DNA of 64,000 nt from Adiantum capillus-veneris. Its lineage: Eukaryota; Streptophyta; Polypodiopsida; Polypodiales; Pteridaceae. The position numbers and the translations under genes were made by a program. This document shows positions 1 to 11,496 of this stretch, piece after piece. The notes under the pieces were generated by a model, which had not been told where the DNA came from, searched no databases, and saw nothing but the letters and a program-made list of their open reading frames with translations. Where the stretch lies: positions 11,112,001-11,176,000 of the forward strand of contig CM043967.1 of assembly GCA_014529385.2 (NCBI GenBank), read 5' to 3'. Position 1 is the first letter of the stretch. Each line of letters opens with the position of its first letter.

Positions 1-236
1 GATATCTTGGTTTGTCTTGGTCATAATGGTGTGGTTGAGTTCTTTGAGACTTAACCCTCCATTGGTTGATCGGTTTACAGTTTGCGGAGAAGATAAGTGC
101 TCCTTTTCTCCCAAATCCATTTTGTATTAGGTTCCTTGCTCAGAGATGCTCCTCTTTGTGTTTTGAACCTTGGAACCATCTTTGGTACAATAGATGATGT
201 TTTAGGCACCTAGATTTGAATCGGCTTGTCCTTAAG

Positions 237-1145
237 CTATGCTTTTGGTACCCAAATTTGCCTGATTCCTTGCATGCTACTTGTAGCATTTGCTTGTCGA
301 TAGGATGGAGAAGATTGATTGCTTTGTGGTTTGATTTGGTGGTAACTCCCTTTCCACTCCTCCTTGCTTGTTGCAATTGGAACAATGAGTTGTCCACCTT
401 TAGGTGATAGCTTAAGCTGATTGGTATCCCAATCTGGTACTGCCTTGTACATCCGCATCCATGAGATTCCAAGAACCATTGTCTCATTCATGTGTTCATT
501 TAGTAAGCATACAAACGGATGAGGACTTGAACATCCATGTACTATCACATTTAAATTGACTACTCCCAATGTTGGTGTTGGGTTCTTGTTGCATCCTTTG
601 ATAGTCGCTATTCCTGTTGTCAAAGACCGATTTGTTGCTTTTTTGTACATAGAATAAATGAGTGCATTTACTCGAGCACCTGTGTCGACCAATGCATTCG
701 TGCTATGATTGAGTTGTACTTTGATGCGAAGGTCCATTCCATCTAGCCATTCATCATCTGTTGACACGACATCTTTCTGCAATTCCCATTGTTGGTCATC
801 TATTTCCAGAGTGTTGATGGGAATAGGTGTTTGTTGATTCTTGAGAGCAACTTTCCTTTTGAGTACTAGAAGCCGAGCTTCTTCTTGAACTTCATCAATA
901 ACTTGCTGTCGTTTTATCTTTCTTTGCTTAGCTGCATGCATCCTTTCTAGAAATTCATTGATTAGTGGCAAATTGTATTTCTTTAATTGACATCCGCCAA
1001 TCCAATTAGCCATTTGTTCACCATCTAGGGTGGACAACTTAACTGCTCCACTTGGAGATACATCTCCAGTTATAAACGGTCCGTTTCCCTTTTTCTTGAA
1101 CTTGGGAATGTGTTGCTTAAGGGAATAGATTAAAACTAAGTCCAC
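237..1145 (-). pseudogene. Integrase C-terminal tail plus post-integrase retropepsin-like domain (element A)
   Basis: The first about 60 residues look like a GPY/F module at the end of a gypsy integrase (GPFITGDVSPSGAVKL). From about residue 125 a second fold follows, with the aspartic-protease signature LVDTGARVNAL and, about 95 residues later, the matching VLGISWMRMYKAVPDW segment. Retropepsins normally sit between gag and RT, so a protease-like domain 3' of integrase is unusual. The frame closes just after an IWVPK motif, which recurs at the same place in element C. Function is unknown; it could be a real second protease, a captured domain, or an ORF3-like protein. The domain call is firm and the role is inference. 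Confidence 0.8.
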
Positions 1146-1843
1146 TATTTTGAAGTTTTTTTTAATTAGATGAAAATCAAAAAACTATTTTCGTTTCCGC
1201 TTTTGTGCATAGATGTGCGCTACAACAGTTAGCCTTTGCTCATCTAGCTTTTCTAAATCTTCGAGTCTCTCTGACAATTCAAGTCCAGTCCACTCAAGAT
1301 CCTTAGCTACCCTTAATGTCGGCAATAGAAACTCTATTGACAGTATGGCATCAATACCATAAACAAGGTTAAAGGGTGTAGCAATTTAAGCTATTTTGAA
1401 TGAAACTCGATAAGCCCATAGAGCAACGTCGAGATTCATTTCCAAGTCTGTCCTTCCTGAACTAACCACTTTAGTCAACACCGAGATAAGAATTTTATTC
1501 GTATGCTCAGCTTGTCATTTTGCTTGTGGGTGATAGGGAAGCTCATTTGCTATGGATGACCATAAATTCATTAAGCAGATACTCGATTACCTCATTGAGG
1601 AAATGAGTTTCCCTATCACTGACTACTTCTATTGGCAGTCCATATCTTGTAAACACATACTCATATAAGAATGCAACAGTGGTTCTGGCATCATTCTTTT
1701 GAGTCTACAATGATATACTGAGCTTGGGTTCTATAAGCAGGTGGCTATATTGGCCCAACAAAATCTATACCCCATTTTGCGAAAGCTCTAGCCCCCATCA
1801 TTGGTCTTAAGGGCATGCTATCTACACGGATTGGCATTTTTGC
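1146..1843 (-). pseudogene. Integrase catalytic core, degraded (element A)
   Basis: Translated piecewise in more than one frame, this stretch gives an integrase core: GIDFVGPI around the first catalytic Asp near 1765, EVVSDRETHFLNEV around the second Asp near 1585, then remnants of the region holding the catalytic Glu near 1500. At least three stops and frameshifts break it. It joins the zinc-binding part of integrase upstream (1844-2548) to the GPY/F tail downstream. Confidence 0.75.
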
Positions 1844-2548
1844 TCATTGACAAGAATCACACCTTTGAACATATTCTTTGGCATCTGCAAAAAGTGTTGG
1901 CCACCATATGCTTGCCATTAAGATTTCTCTTGCGGTGGTCTCACTAGAGAAGTGACCTCCAACTAATCCAGCATGTGCTTGTTCTATAATGGGAATATAT
2001 TCTTCTTCATTTGCACAAAGACACAAGTGTTGATCCTTACCTCTCCGATACAATTGGTTTCCAATAAGAGCATAGTCTCTTGGTTTAGTTTCAATTTCTC
2101 TTTGATGGTGTTTACTCATATCCTCAAGAAATGTTCGGCTTGATAAGTAAGTAACTAGATCGTTACTCCACTTAGGAACATGTGACGTTTGAAACAATGT
2201 TACGTGAGGTATGGGTGTTTGTTTTTGACATTGAGGACAATCTTTCACAAAAGAATGAACATCCCTCCTCATAGTTGGCCAAAATACTCCAAGTCTCAAG
2301 ATCCGCGGCATAGTTTGATCTTCCGCAAAATGAAGTCCTACTATGGTGATATGTGCTTGACTTAGGTATTGGGTTTTCTCCTCAAAATTAATGCACAAAA
2401 ACAATATTCTATCCTGATTTATTTTGTATAATCTTTCAGCTAATAGTAACTGATACATAGCCGATTGCTCAATTAATCCAATTGTAATAGGAAGTGGTAT
2501 TTGCAAATCCACTTGAGCTATGGTCATCAATGATACCATATTTTCCAA
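1844..2548 (-). pseudogene. RNase H tail and integrase HHCC zinc domain (element A)
   Basis: Residues near the end read HAGLVGGHFSSETTAREIL followed by CDSC, the His-His-Cys-Cys zinc-binding domain that precedes the gypsy integrase core. A second, earlier half-copy of the same pattern (HFAEDQTMPRILRLGVFWP followed by CPQC) sits about 115 residues before it, so the HHCC domain seems partially duplicated. The duplication may be an ancient rearrangement of this copy. Confidence 0.75.
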
Positions 2549-2551
2549 CCA

Positions 2552-2884
2552 TCAAGCTATCATTTCAACGGAAAACAGATATGCATCTAGTAGATCATCA
2601 TCTACTCCTTTAGGTGGTTCTCTTGAAACAATCCTTGACAAATGATCTACTCTTTGATGAGTAGTGTCCTTTTTTACAACTATAGTGAAATCAAATTCTA
2701 GAAGAATGATGAACCATCTCACTATTCTTCCTGTGTTGCATGGCTTGTTGACCAAGTACAATAAGGCTTGGTGGTCCACAAAGAGTAGAAATTTGTTTGC
2801 TAATAAGTAATGTCTATACTTTTTTACGGAATAGATCATTCCTAATCCTTCCCTTTCGGTGGTGGTATAATTCTTTTCCTCCAT
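2552..2884 (-). pseudogene. RNase H domain (element A)
   Basis: Contains YTTTEREGLGMIYSVKKYRHYL and FVDHQALLYLV, the core of the Ty3/gypsy RNase HI fold (Glu of TEREGL and Asp of the VDHQAL block), followed by the linker leading to integrase. The downstream LSRI is the conserved ADxLSR region. It degrades RNA in the RNA:DNA hybrid during reverse transcription. The start of the domain (2885-3001) is out of frame. Confidence 0.8.
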
Positions 2885-3001
2885 GTTTAACTATTGGCTA
2901 GCATAAGAAATAGGAAAATCAATTTTCCCATCTCTTGGTTGAGCTAGTATACATCTGATGGCAAAATTGGCAGCATCTACATATATGTGGAATATCTTAT
3001 T

Positions 3002-4250
3002 TCAATCTGGTGCTTTCAATATTGGAGCTAAGGTGAGAGCTTGCTTAAGATTCATGAAGGATTCTTCACACTCTTCAGTCCATTCAAAGTGTGTAATCAA
3101 GCTATACATAGGTTTTGCAATTATAGCGTACATGTAAATGAACTGTCTGTAATATCCACAATGTCCCATGAAGGCTTGAACCCCTTTGACTGTTGTTGGT
3201 CTAGGCAAATCATCAATAACATGAATTTTGTCCATATCGATAGCTATGCCATTTTTAGACACTATATGTCCAAGAATTTTTCCTTGTCTACCCATAAATG
3301 TGCACTTTTTAGGATTTAAGGAAATCCTACAAAGACTACATTTTTCGAATACCTTTTTGAGGTGTTCAAAATGATCAGCTTGGATTGATGAATGCACGCA
3401 TAGATCATCCATATATACTTCTAAGAAATTCCTAAGATATTCTTTAAAAGCATAAATCATCAATCTTTGAAAGGTGGCAGGAGCATTAGTTAACCCAAAA
3501 GGCATAACCCGATAGGCAAAAATACTCCATTCCATTGCAAAGGCAGTTTTATGCTGATCTTTTGGGTCAACCAAAAGTTGATTGTATCCCGAAAAGCCAT
3601 CTAAAAAGCTGTAAGCTTCTTTACCTGCAACTCATTCTAAAACATGCTCAGTGATTGGAAGAGGAAAGTTGTCTCTAATGGTAGCTACATTCACTTTCTT
3701 GAGGTTGACACACCCGTACTTTTCCATTTTTCTTGGGTACTACCACAATTGGAGATACCCAATCTGTGCGTTCAATTTCATAAATGAATTCGGCTTTCTT
3801 TAGGTTTTCAATCTCTTCTTTGATATTTTTGGCAAATGTTTCATTATATGTGTATGGCCTTTGTCTACCTGGTTTTGCATCATCTCTCATGGGTATGGTA
3901 TGTTGACAGATTTCTGGATCAACACCCTTGAGATCCTCATAAGACCAAGCAAAGATATCTCGGTATTGTTTTAGTAAGCTTAACAAAAGCTCTTCTTCTT
4001 CTTATGTCAGGTCATTTGCAATGTAGGCAGGTCTAAGCTCTTCTCCTGGTTCTACCAGATCTATCTTTTTTGCGTTTTCAGGTCCTTCATAGGACTCACC
4101 CTGTTTTTGTAGTTCCCTGACAGGTTGTTTGACTATGATTTTTCAATCTTGGAGAGTATATTTCTTGTAATGGGATGGAACGCTCATTACATCTATACCA
4201 TCCTCTTTTGTGGTTTTTATTTCTATTGTATATATCACAGGAAACTCGTG
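3002..4250 (-). pseudogene. Reverse transcriptase (element A)
   Basis: Two pieces cover the RT: 3675-3986 holds the fingers (FAWSYEDLKGVDPEICQHTI, WVSPIVVVPKKNGKVRVC) and 3002-3574 the palm (HKTAFAMEWSIFAYRVMPFG, TNAPATF, catalytic YMDD in LEVYMDDLCVHS). A frameshift separates them near 3575-3674, where VNVAT and GKEAYSFLDGF-like residues can be read. Frames from 3987 to about 4250 still give upstream polyprotein remnants with a stop. It is a degraded copy of a normal gypsy RT. Confidence 0.85.
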
Positions 4251-6257
4251 TAATCGGATGGAATGCTCATTACATCTATATCATCCGCTCAACTCGTGTC
4301 ATGGTTGAACCCTTGTCCTGGTTTTTAGGTTTTGTTTGAGTTTCTTTTGTCGTTGATTGCAATTTCTATCAAGCTACCAATTCCTTGTCTGCAACCTGAT
4401 TCCTGCATCAATTTTTGATCAAGTTAGCTCTTCTTTCACAAAGACTGTATAGTTTTTGTTAACTTTTGTGATTGGCCTATGTGTATCACTTCAAATCGAG
4501 CTATGTGAGTTAGCAGTTGAGACTTTCAGATTCTACTTTTGCAAAAAGTCAAAGGACTAATTTGCAACCTAAAAACTGAGTCAACATGTACTGATTTGGA
4601 TCGGATTGAACCCAAATTTATCCGATGGCCTTGTATTATGTTGGTTTAACACTGTAAAAGTTCAAAAGTCAAAATTGGTGTCTCTGTGTAGCAGTAGTAA
4701 ATAATTGCGATTATTTACTTTTCTCAGTTTTTTGTACTTTTTGGCTTGATTTGCCAAGTATACAACCTGTTAAGGTCCCTGGACAAGTTTCATCAAGTTT
4801 GGACAATTTTTGTTCAAGTTTATCAATTGTTTCGTGTCCGCAGACTCGGTTTTCAAGAATTTGGCTTAAGTCTCGCTTTTGTGATCCAAATTTCTCCAAA
4901 ATTGATTTGTGTGGTCTACTTGATATGCTTGACCTTGTGGTATACTCAAATGTGCAAGAATATCAATTTTTGTAGTAGATGTAAATAATCGCGATTATTT
5001 ACTCCATTTATTTTTTTGCAAGTTTTTTGTCCCAATTTTGACACAGATCTATTAAGTATGTCAACTCAAGGTCCCTAGCCAAGTTTTTTCAAGTTTGAAC
5101 AATTTTTGTTCAAGGTCATCAGTTTTGTTTCTGCAGACTCACTTTGCAAATTTGGCCACAATTTCCAATCCAATGATCCAAATCTTACCAAATTTGATGT
5201 GTGAGCTTATTACAACATGGTAAAGCTAGTGGTATCCTAACTTGGTCAAAAAAGTTAAAAAACGGGGCAGTAGTAAATAATCATGATTATTTACTTTTGG
5301 TAAATTTTTGCATCTTTTCGGTCAACTGAGCATGTACACATGTCTCTCACACCTATATAATTATGTGGATCAAGTTTCATTGAGTTTGAACAAATTTTTT
5401 TCCAATTTACACTGAAGTTTCCAAAAGTCAATACAGACTTTAGTTTTTACCCAGTTTTTGGTCAATTTGGTGATCCAAATTCTATGGTCCTTTACAAAAG
5501 TTGTTTGCACACATGCATAGAGTCTCTGGTATCAACCTTGGTCAATTTTGAGCAGAAAGTAAATAATCGTGATCATTTACTTTAGGCCTAAAATGAACAC
5601 TTTTTTGAACTTTTTCCCTGGACAGTCTTTTCATGAGCTATTTTAAGCCTCTGAGTCAAGCCGAAACTTAGTTTGGCCTTAAAAATGTCAAGAAAAAGTA
5701 AATAATTTGAGTTTTTGCAAACTCTTGAAATCTTTACCTCAATGTGTCCTTGAGCTTATCCACTGGTTCATACAACTTTTAAGCATACTCTCCAGTCGGA
5801 TTGAGTGGTTGGCAATCTTTTTGTGCTATTTCTAGCCGTATACCTGAAATTCTGCAACTTCACATAACAAATCACAATTGATTTTCTCGGAGAGAGAAAT
5901 GTTCTGAAATGCACCTCAGATTCTACTTACCCTACTCCGAGGTTCTATTGCAATGGGGTTGTGGAAAGGGTCCACAAACACTCGATTTTTTGTTTTTTAT
6001 AGTTTCTTGAGCATTAATCTTAAGACTTGTCTCATCTACCAATCATTCTCAAAATCCTAATCTAGTTCTACAATCTTATAATCCTAAAGGCACTCAGCAA
6101 GTATGATTACTTTTAAGCTACCTCTACACAGCAAAAGACGACAATCTTAAGCTATGCGGTTTCTAAAAGAAAGTTTTTACTCTAGGAGATCCTAGAGGAA
6201 GTTAAAGGATAACTTCACAAGACGCTCGTGTTTTTTCCTAGTTTAGGTCTCTTCAAT
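4251..6257 (-). other. Non-coding leader of element A
   Basis: About 2 kb between the primer-binding site and the polyprotein remnant. Apart from the palindromic repeats it holds no credible coding region; short ORFs near 4711-4988 are palindrome-repeat artefacts. Either gag has been lost or it has decayed past recognition. Confidence 0.6.
4440..5720. repeat. About 287-bp degenerate tandem repeat, each unit with a 22-bp palindrome
   Basis: Four palindromic sites lie at 4697-4718, 4981-5002, 5273-5294 and 5559-5580, spaced 284, 292 and 286 bp. Each has arms GTAAATAATC and GATTATTTAC or near variants; the second and third are perfect palindromes. A fifth, half-size match is near 5693. Sequence between sites is only loosely repeated (CAAGTTT, TCAAAA and TTTTGCA-type blocks). 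It occupies the leader of element A where gag would be expected. No ORF is convincing here. Confidence 0.8.
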
Positions 6258-6276
6258 CCCCGGCAGTGGTGCCAAA
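6258..6276 (-). promoter_or_regulatory. Primer-binding site (tRNA-Asp-like) of element A
   Basis: On the minus strand the sequence TTTGGCACCACTGCCGGGG directly follows a CCCACA end. It resembles the TGGCGCCGTTGCCGGGG site complementary to tRNA-Asp that primes many plant gypsy elements, with two or three mismatches. It fixes the orientation of element A and the inner end of its LTR. Confidence 0.65.
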
Positions 6277-7400
6277 TGTGGGACGCAACTAGTGCATAGA
6301 GGCTACAAGAGGTTGTCAATCTCTTGGAAAACAACAAACAACTCACATCTAACTCCGGCTACACTCAAATGATAGAAATCACCAAAAGCCAATCGCTCAT
6401 CGGCAAACAAATCATATCCATTATAGCATCGAATGACATCCAAACATAACGAAACTTCTAGGACATGTTTATAAGACCTAAGCACACATGCTTATGGTCT
6501 CGAATCTCACTTTAGGTCAAGTGCAAAAATCACGATTATTAACAACAATGGGTTTTTGACATAGTCGTTTTCAACCCAGAATGCATTTGTCACAATACTT
6601 GGCCTATACTTAGTTTTAGATTTTGAAGTGTAAATTCCTACTTATGATAAAATTAGGCCGCGGGTCAGCGACACCAAAAGCTCGAAATACCGTGAAATGC
6701 TTCGTCAATGCGTAGAGCTCTTACCTGCGGTTGCAATGCAACAGACGCGACTGCAATGTGACAATCGGGGAGGGAGTAGGAAGCGCGAGAAGGAGAGAAG
6801 TGAGCACCGTTAGCTCATGCTATGTATTTCATTATCCAAAACTTAATAATAACTTGCAAAATTTGGCTTTTATACCTTAGCCAAGGTTTTTGGTGGTCAA
6901 AACTTATAATCTGGGAGCTCTAACTAAAGATAGGTAAAGACAGGTTGATACAATCTGGAAGCTTGTAGCCCCGGCTCATCAATTACAAAGTTTATCCAAA
7001 AAATAAGAGTTACAATTTCCTAATTCATCAAAATAATAAATGTTTTTACAATGAGATCTCTAAGAAATGGTATCCAAGTTAGCTTGCTGCTAACATTCCT
7101 CATCAGTTACAAAGTTTATCTGGAAAATAGGAGTTACAATATTCTCGACTCATAAAAATAATAAATGTTTTTACAATGAGAGCTTCAAAAAATGGTATCC
7201 GAGCTAGCTTGCTGGTAACAGATTTGAGCAATGGCCAAGTGTTGGCTAGTATTGTATGATCTACCATTGTTGTTATTTAAATAGTGATGCCCAGCTTGTG
7301 CTTGCACTAAAGCCAGCTAATTGATATAAATACAATCTACACCATCAACAACAAATTACTAGCAGATTATTGGTTGTTAAACCCGGCAGACCTAATTCCC
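6277..7400 (-). other. Probable 5' LTR of element A (outer end uncertain)
   Basis: The inner boundary is set by the adjacent primer-binding site and a terminal CA on the minus strand. The outer end cannot be fixed because the second LTR copy lies outside the window. The region is AT-rich and contains a tandem duplication at 6975-7225. No protein-coding signal is seen. Confidence 0.45.
6975..7225. repeat. Two-copy tandem duplication of about 125 bp
   Basis: Both copies contain CTCATCA, ACAAAGTTTATC, GAGTTACAAT, AATAATAAATGTTTTTACA, AATGGTATCC and TAGCTTGCTG in the same order. The copies start near 6976 and 7099 and differ at scattered positions. Confidence 0.75.
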
Positions 7401-8400
7401 ATTGGTGGACGTAATATTTTTAAGGACCTTGATACCATCCTCGTCAATAAAAAAAATTGTGGATGGACAACAACGTAAGGTGATGGTCAGCTTGGCTAAG
7501 CTGTCACTTGTAGTGGTAGTGGTGGGGGAAGAGATGCCTTAATTCTAGTACGCGGAGGAGGAGAGGTGAAGCCTTCAATGTGTGAAGGGTGTCATGCGCA
7601 AGAAGAGGCTTTCCTCATTGGGCGGACTCATGAGGGATGGCTTATCGGTGGCGGGGTAGTAAGCATACTAGAATGGCCGCAGAGCGATCGCCTTGTAGTT
7701 GATGACATGGTAGTGCCACCGATCATGAAACATGGAAGACGGCTACTAATAAGTAGGTAGACCTTGCCACTCAGACCGGCGATAGGCATGTGCCCACTCG
7801 TGAGATGACCATTTTCAATTCTTTGATGCGCACATGCAATCGGACCGCTGAGAAAATGGAAATATTTTTCTCCGACTGATTGGTTTGATAAGCAAGCCAA
7901 CCAAGATGGAGTCAAGCACGATGCGTGAGCTGACATGGTATGGATGGACCTATTGTGGTCTATGAGATGACAGTTGGCGTTCCATCAGCATCCTCCTCAA
8001 TTTGTCATTGAAGACTAGCCAACGTACGGCTCTTGTGGCGATATTACAAAGCCCCGTTCTGGGTGGCTAGCCTTGCATGCTATCTCCAAGTAGTTACCCA
8101 AGTCCACTGCTTGGATCTGCCCAAGTCGCTCCGCATGCCTGTCAATCATCATACCAAAAAAACAATATATCAAAACGATGCGAGAAATGGCAATTGAGCT
8201 ATATTCTACGTACAAAGCATCTTGCCTTTCCACAATCTCTTGCTTCGTTGCGTGCACAAAGAGTTTGTATATTCTTGCTCGAGGTATGCCTTAGACGAGC
8301 TTTGGGAAACTTTAGCAAGAGTTAATCATGTTGCTTGAAGGTCAAGGCTCTTCTGTGCTTATTAGAAGCAATTTTTTGTCTTTGCTGAGAGATAAATATA
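7401..8400. other. Unassigned spacer between elements A and B
   Basis: About 1 kb with several short ORFs on both strands (for example 7566-7760 and 7628-7936), none showing a recognisable domain, a splice pattern or biased composition. Nothing here can be annotated. Confidence 0.4.
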
Positions 8401-8407
8401 GCTTCTT

Positions 8408-8933
8408 TTATCTTTTGAAATATTCTTTTAAATCTATGCTATATTCATCAGCAGTGAAGATCTTCCCATGAACTTTGAGTGGCAAGGGGCTTTTGGATCT
8501 TCCCTCAATGACCTCAAAGGGTTCTTTTCCCGTAGAAGTATGTACAATGTTATTGTGCACATACTCTACAGGAGGTAGGTACTTGTCCCACCATGGAGAA
8601 CGTTGATTTACTTCCATAACATGGGCTTTTAGTAGATCAAGGATAGTGGAGTTGGCTATTTCACATTGGCCATCCATTTGTGGGTGATAGGCCAAAGAGA
8701 AATTTAATCTAGTACCTAGATTAAATTTCAAAGATAGTACCTAAATTTTCAAAGAGATCCTTCCAAAAATTACTCGTCATTCGAGGATCTCTATCTGACA
8801 TAATGGATGTAGACAAGCCATGATACTTGAAAATTTGTAATATGAAAAGGGTTGCCATTTGATGTGCCTTAATAGTCTTTTTGACACGTAGGAAATCGCA
8901 TAAGGAGGAGCATGAGATTCATACATTACTTTC
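8408..8933 (-). pseudogene. Integrase remnant (fragment B)
   Basis: The C-terminal half of the catalytic core is readable: MSDRDPRMTSNFWKDLF in one frame near 8760-8810 and LGTRLNFSLAYHPQMDGQCEIANSTIL (second Asp, then Glu context) across a short local duplication at 8700-8750. The zinc domain and the first catalytic Asp are deleted. Not functional. Confidence 0.75.
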
Positions 8934-9540
8934 TCACAAAGTGAGTGAGTGACACATAACATATTTGCCATAAAGAAGATAACCATCTTGCAAGGTAAAT
9001 GGTTCTTCTTTCTTCCCTAATGCAAGGGAAAAAATTACATCTTTAAAATTTGGATCAATAGCATACTCATCTGTCATAAAAGATAGATCATTGCGAGTTG
9101 CTATTGTCACAACATTTACCTTTAGTCGTCGTGAAAGTGCATCGGCCACTTGGTTGTGCTTGCCTGAAATGTGAGCAATATAAAAATTGAATTGCGAAAG
9201 AAAATCCTCCCACCTCATTTGTTTGTCAGAAAGCGTGGTTTGGGCTCCACTCTCATATGCTATGGCATACCCTTCTTGAAGCAAAACTGCTCCAAGGCAA
9301 TCACCGCATGCATCGCATTGGACCTCAAAGGACTTTGTGAGATCCGGTAAGATAAGCACGGGTTGAGAGATAAGCATTTGTTTAAACGTCTCAAAAGCTT
9401 TTCGCTCCTTTCCAATCCATGCATACTTAACGTTCTTTTTGGCTAGGTCATGTAGTGGACCGGCTTTTAATGAGAATTTTTCTATAAAGCTCCTAGTATG
9501 CACACATACCAATAAAGCTTTGTATCTCATGTAATTTTTT
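8934..9540 (-). pseudogene. RT connection and RNase H domain (fragment B)
   Basis: Contains FSLKAGPLHDLAKKN (RT thumb/connection), PDLTKSFEVQCDACGDCLGAVLLQEG (RNase H with the first Asp), a shortened middle, MRWEDFLSQFNFYIAHISGKHNQVADALSRR and the linker to integrase. A deletion seems to have removed the Glu-containing middle block, because YESGAQTTLSDKQMRWEDFL joins two normally separated parts. Confidence 0.8.
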
Positions 9541-9777
9541 TGGTTTAGAACATTCTTTAATTACTTCCAACTTATGGGGTCTATATGGATACCAAATGAG
9601 GTATCATGACCAAAATATTGAATTTCTTGCAAGGAAAAGTCTTTTTTTTAAATTAATGAAAAGCTTATTATCTCTCAAAGCTTGGGAAATTACTTGGAGG
9701 TGTTTCTTGTGCTCCTCAAGAGATTTGAAGTAGATGATTATATCGTTAAAAAATAATCTAGTTTAGTTGCAATATGG

Positions 9778-10250
9778 TCAAAAGACTTTCTCCATCATGC
9801 GATTGAAAGTAGCTGGAGCATTTATCAAGCCAAAAGGCATGACAAGATATTCATAAAGACCAAATGTAGTACGGAAAGTGGTCTTTAAAATATCTTCATT
9901 GACTATCCTTATTTGATGATAGCCACTTTTAAGGTCAACCATACTGAAGTAGGTAGACCCTTGCAACTTATCAAATAGATCTTCTACTTGAGCCACCAGA
10001 AATCTATTTTTAATTAAGATTCTATTTAGGGCTCTATAGTCTATGCACATGCGATAAGTGCCATCTTTTTTTTGCACTAATAGAACCGGCAAGCGAAATG
10101 GAGATGAACTAGGCCTTACCATTCCTTTTTCTACCAATTCATTCAATTGCCTCATAATCTCTTCTTGTTGAGCTTGAGAGACTCTATAAGGAGGCTTATT
10201 TGGAGATGAACTTCCTGGTAGAATCTCTATAGCATGGTCGTCATCCCCTC
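9778..10250 (-). pseudogene. Reverse transcriptase N-terminal half (fragment B)
   Basis: Clear gypsy RT: VRPSSSPFRLPVLLVQKKDGTYRMC, IDYRALNRI, FSMVDLKSGYHQIRI (first catalytic Asp) and VMPFGLINAPATFNRMME. The frame is lost at 9778, just before the expected xxDD motif, where codons for an IIYFKS-like sequence can be read only after a frameshift. It would have copied genomic RNA in a cytoplasmic particle. Confidence 0.85.
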
Positions 10251-10460
10251 ATTTTGGAGGTAACTCTCCAAGGATGTCATCAATGGAAATGTTAACCACC
10301 AGCATCCACTTCTAGTAGTCATGGGCCATGCTTATCGGTCCAATAGGAAAAGGGTAAGAGTGATCATCGATGAGAGGCACACTCTAACTGTAACATTCAA
10401 GGGTTAGTTGGCTAAGCATGGACGCCCAAGTGTGAATGGGCAAGCTCATATAAAAGTCAC

Positions 10461-10562
10461 CTAAACCTAAAAATCAATCATTCTCTCATTTGTGCAATTG
10501 AAGAGTGCCCTTGCTCCATCTCCATATTCTTCTTCTTCATCTCCTTGTGTGTGTGTGTATGC

Positions 10563-10649
<87 letters not shown>

Positions 10650-11496
10650 CAATCGAGCATTGTGACGATGGCACGGCGGCAGCAAGGCGGTAGCTCCTTC
10701 TTCTTCGCGGTGAGGAATCCTCCACAAAGGCGAACGTAGGGCGGTGAGTGACACACCCTTGCTCTCTTGACCTTGCTAGATTAGTCTGGTTGTGTGCTTG
10801 CAGCCATTTGTGGCTCGCACACAGCGTACGGCAAGTCCCTTACATTGACACGTGTGACATACGCACATATTTTTGGTGCCGCTATCGAGGAAATGCCCTG
10901 CATTAAGCTTGAGTAGAACTCTATGCTGCTTTGTGGTGCATTATGAAATGTAGGAAAGGTAGAGAAAGAAGGTGTGTGGCTTGTTGAGAAGGATTTGTGA
11001 CCTTTGTTTTGCTGCAGTGTATTGTTTTTGTTAATAAGGTATTGCAACGTACTGTGTTTTTTATGTTGATAAGGTGTTAGAATTAAGGTAGTAGATCTAT
11101 AATGTTAGTTTTGTAAGGTACAGTAAGTAGATCTGTTAGCTAATGAGTTGCTATAGTACTGTGTTAGTGTGTAACAGTAGCTGTGTTAGTTGTAAGTAGG
11201 TAGGTTAGGTGTGTGTGTGTGCTTGCGCGCGCAGCAGCACAGCCACGGTGACCTTATCCCAAAAACATAAAAAAGGTAGGACCAAGGCCCAAGGCCAAGC
11301 CCAAGCCCAAGCCCGCGCTCAGGCTCAGGCCTCAGTCACCCTTTAGAATTACTTATTTTAGCCTCACGCCTAAGTAAAAATCGACCCTTTTGAGGACCAT
11401 TTGAGCTTCGGGTAACCGAACATTGTGCTGTAAAGCACACCAAGACTCCCTGAGCAATACGCTCATTTTGAGCTATCACATGTTTTAATCCAAAAA
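10461..11496. other. Spacer between fragment B and element C
   Basis: Low-complexity DNA: a (GT)n and long (GA)n tract, then GT-rich and CCCAAG-rich stretches (for example 11280-11320). ORFs across it are microsatellite readings (Arg-Glu or Ser-Leu repeats). It may contain the 5' LTR of element C, but no matching 3' copy was recognised to prove it. Confidence 0.5.
10565..10647. repeat. (GA)n microsatellite
   Basis: About 40 uninterrupted GA dinucleotides directly after GTGTGTGTATGCGT. It is a long homopurine tract on the plus strand. Confidence 0.95.

Larger units (their letters stand above)
1..6276 (-). mobile_element. Ty3/gypsy LTR retrotransposon A (cut by window edge, degenerate)
   Basis: Reading right to left: probable 5' LTR end at 6277, primer-binding site at 6258-6276, a long non-coding leader with palindromic repeats, then RT, RNase H, integrase and a post-integrase protease-like region. 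No gag or zinc knuckle is recognisable between 4250 and 6257. Every domain carries stops or frameshifts, so the copy is dead. The 3' LTR lies beyond position 1. It shares its unusual domain order with element C on the other strand. Confidence 0.85.
8400..10460 (-). mobile_element. Ty3/gypsy retrotransposon fragment B
   Basis: Minus-strand pol fragment with RT, RNase H and integrase in order but no LTRs found. Upstream remnants (PPYRVSQAQQEEIMRQLNEL at the RT start) show it continued towards 10460. Its motifs differ clearly from elements A and C (FSMVDLKSGYHQIRI and VMPFGLINAPATF rather than the LKGVDPEIC type), so it belongs to another gypsy lineage. Confidence 0.85.

Noticed and set aside
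7566-8325. Host genes in the spacer between A and B
   Set aside because: Short ORFs on both strands with no domain, splice or composition support.
10467-10756. Several overlapping ORFs with Arg-Glu or Ser-Leu runs
   Set aside because: They are readings of the (GA)n microsatellite in different frames and lack any other coding evidence.
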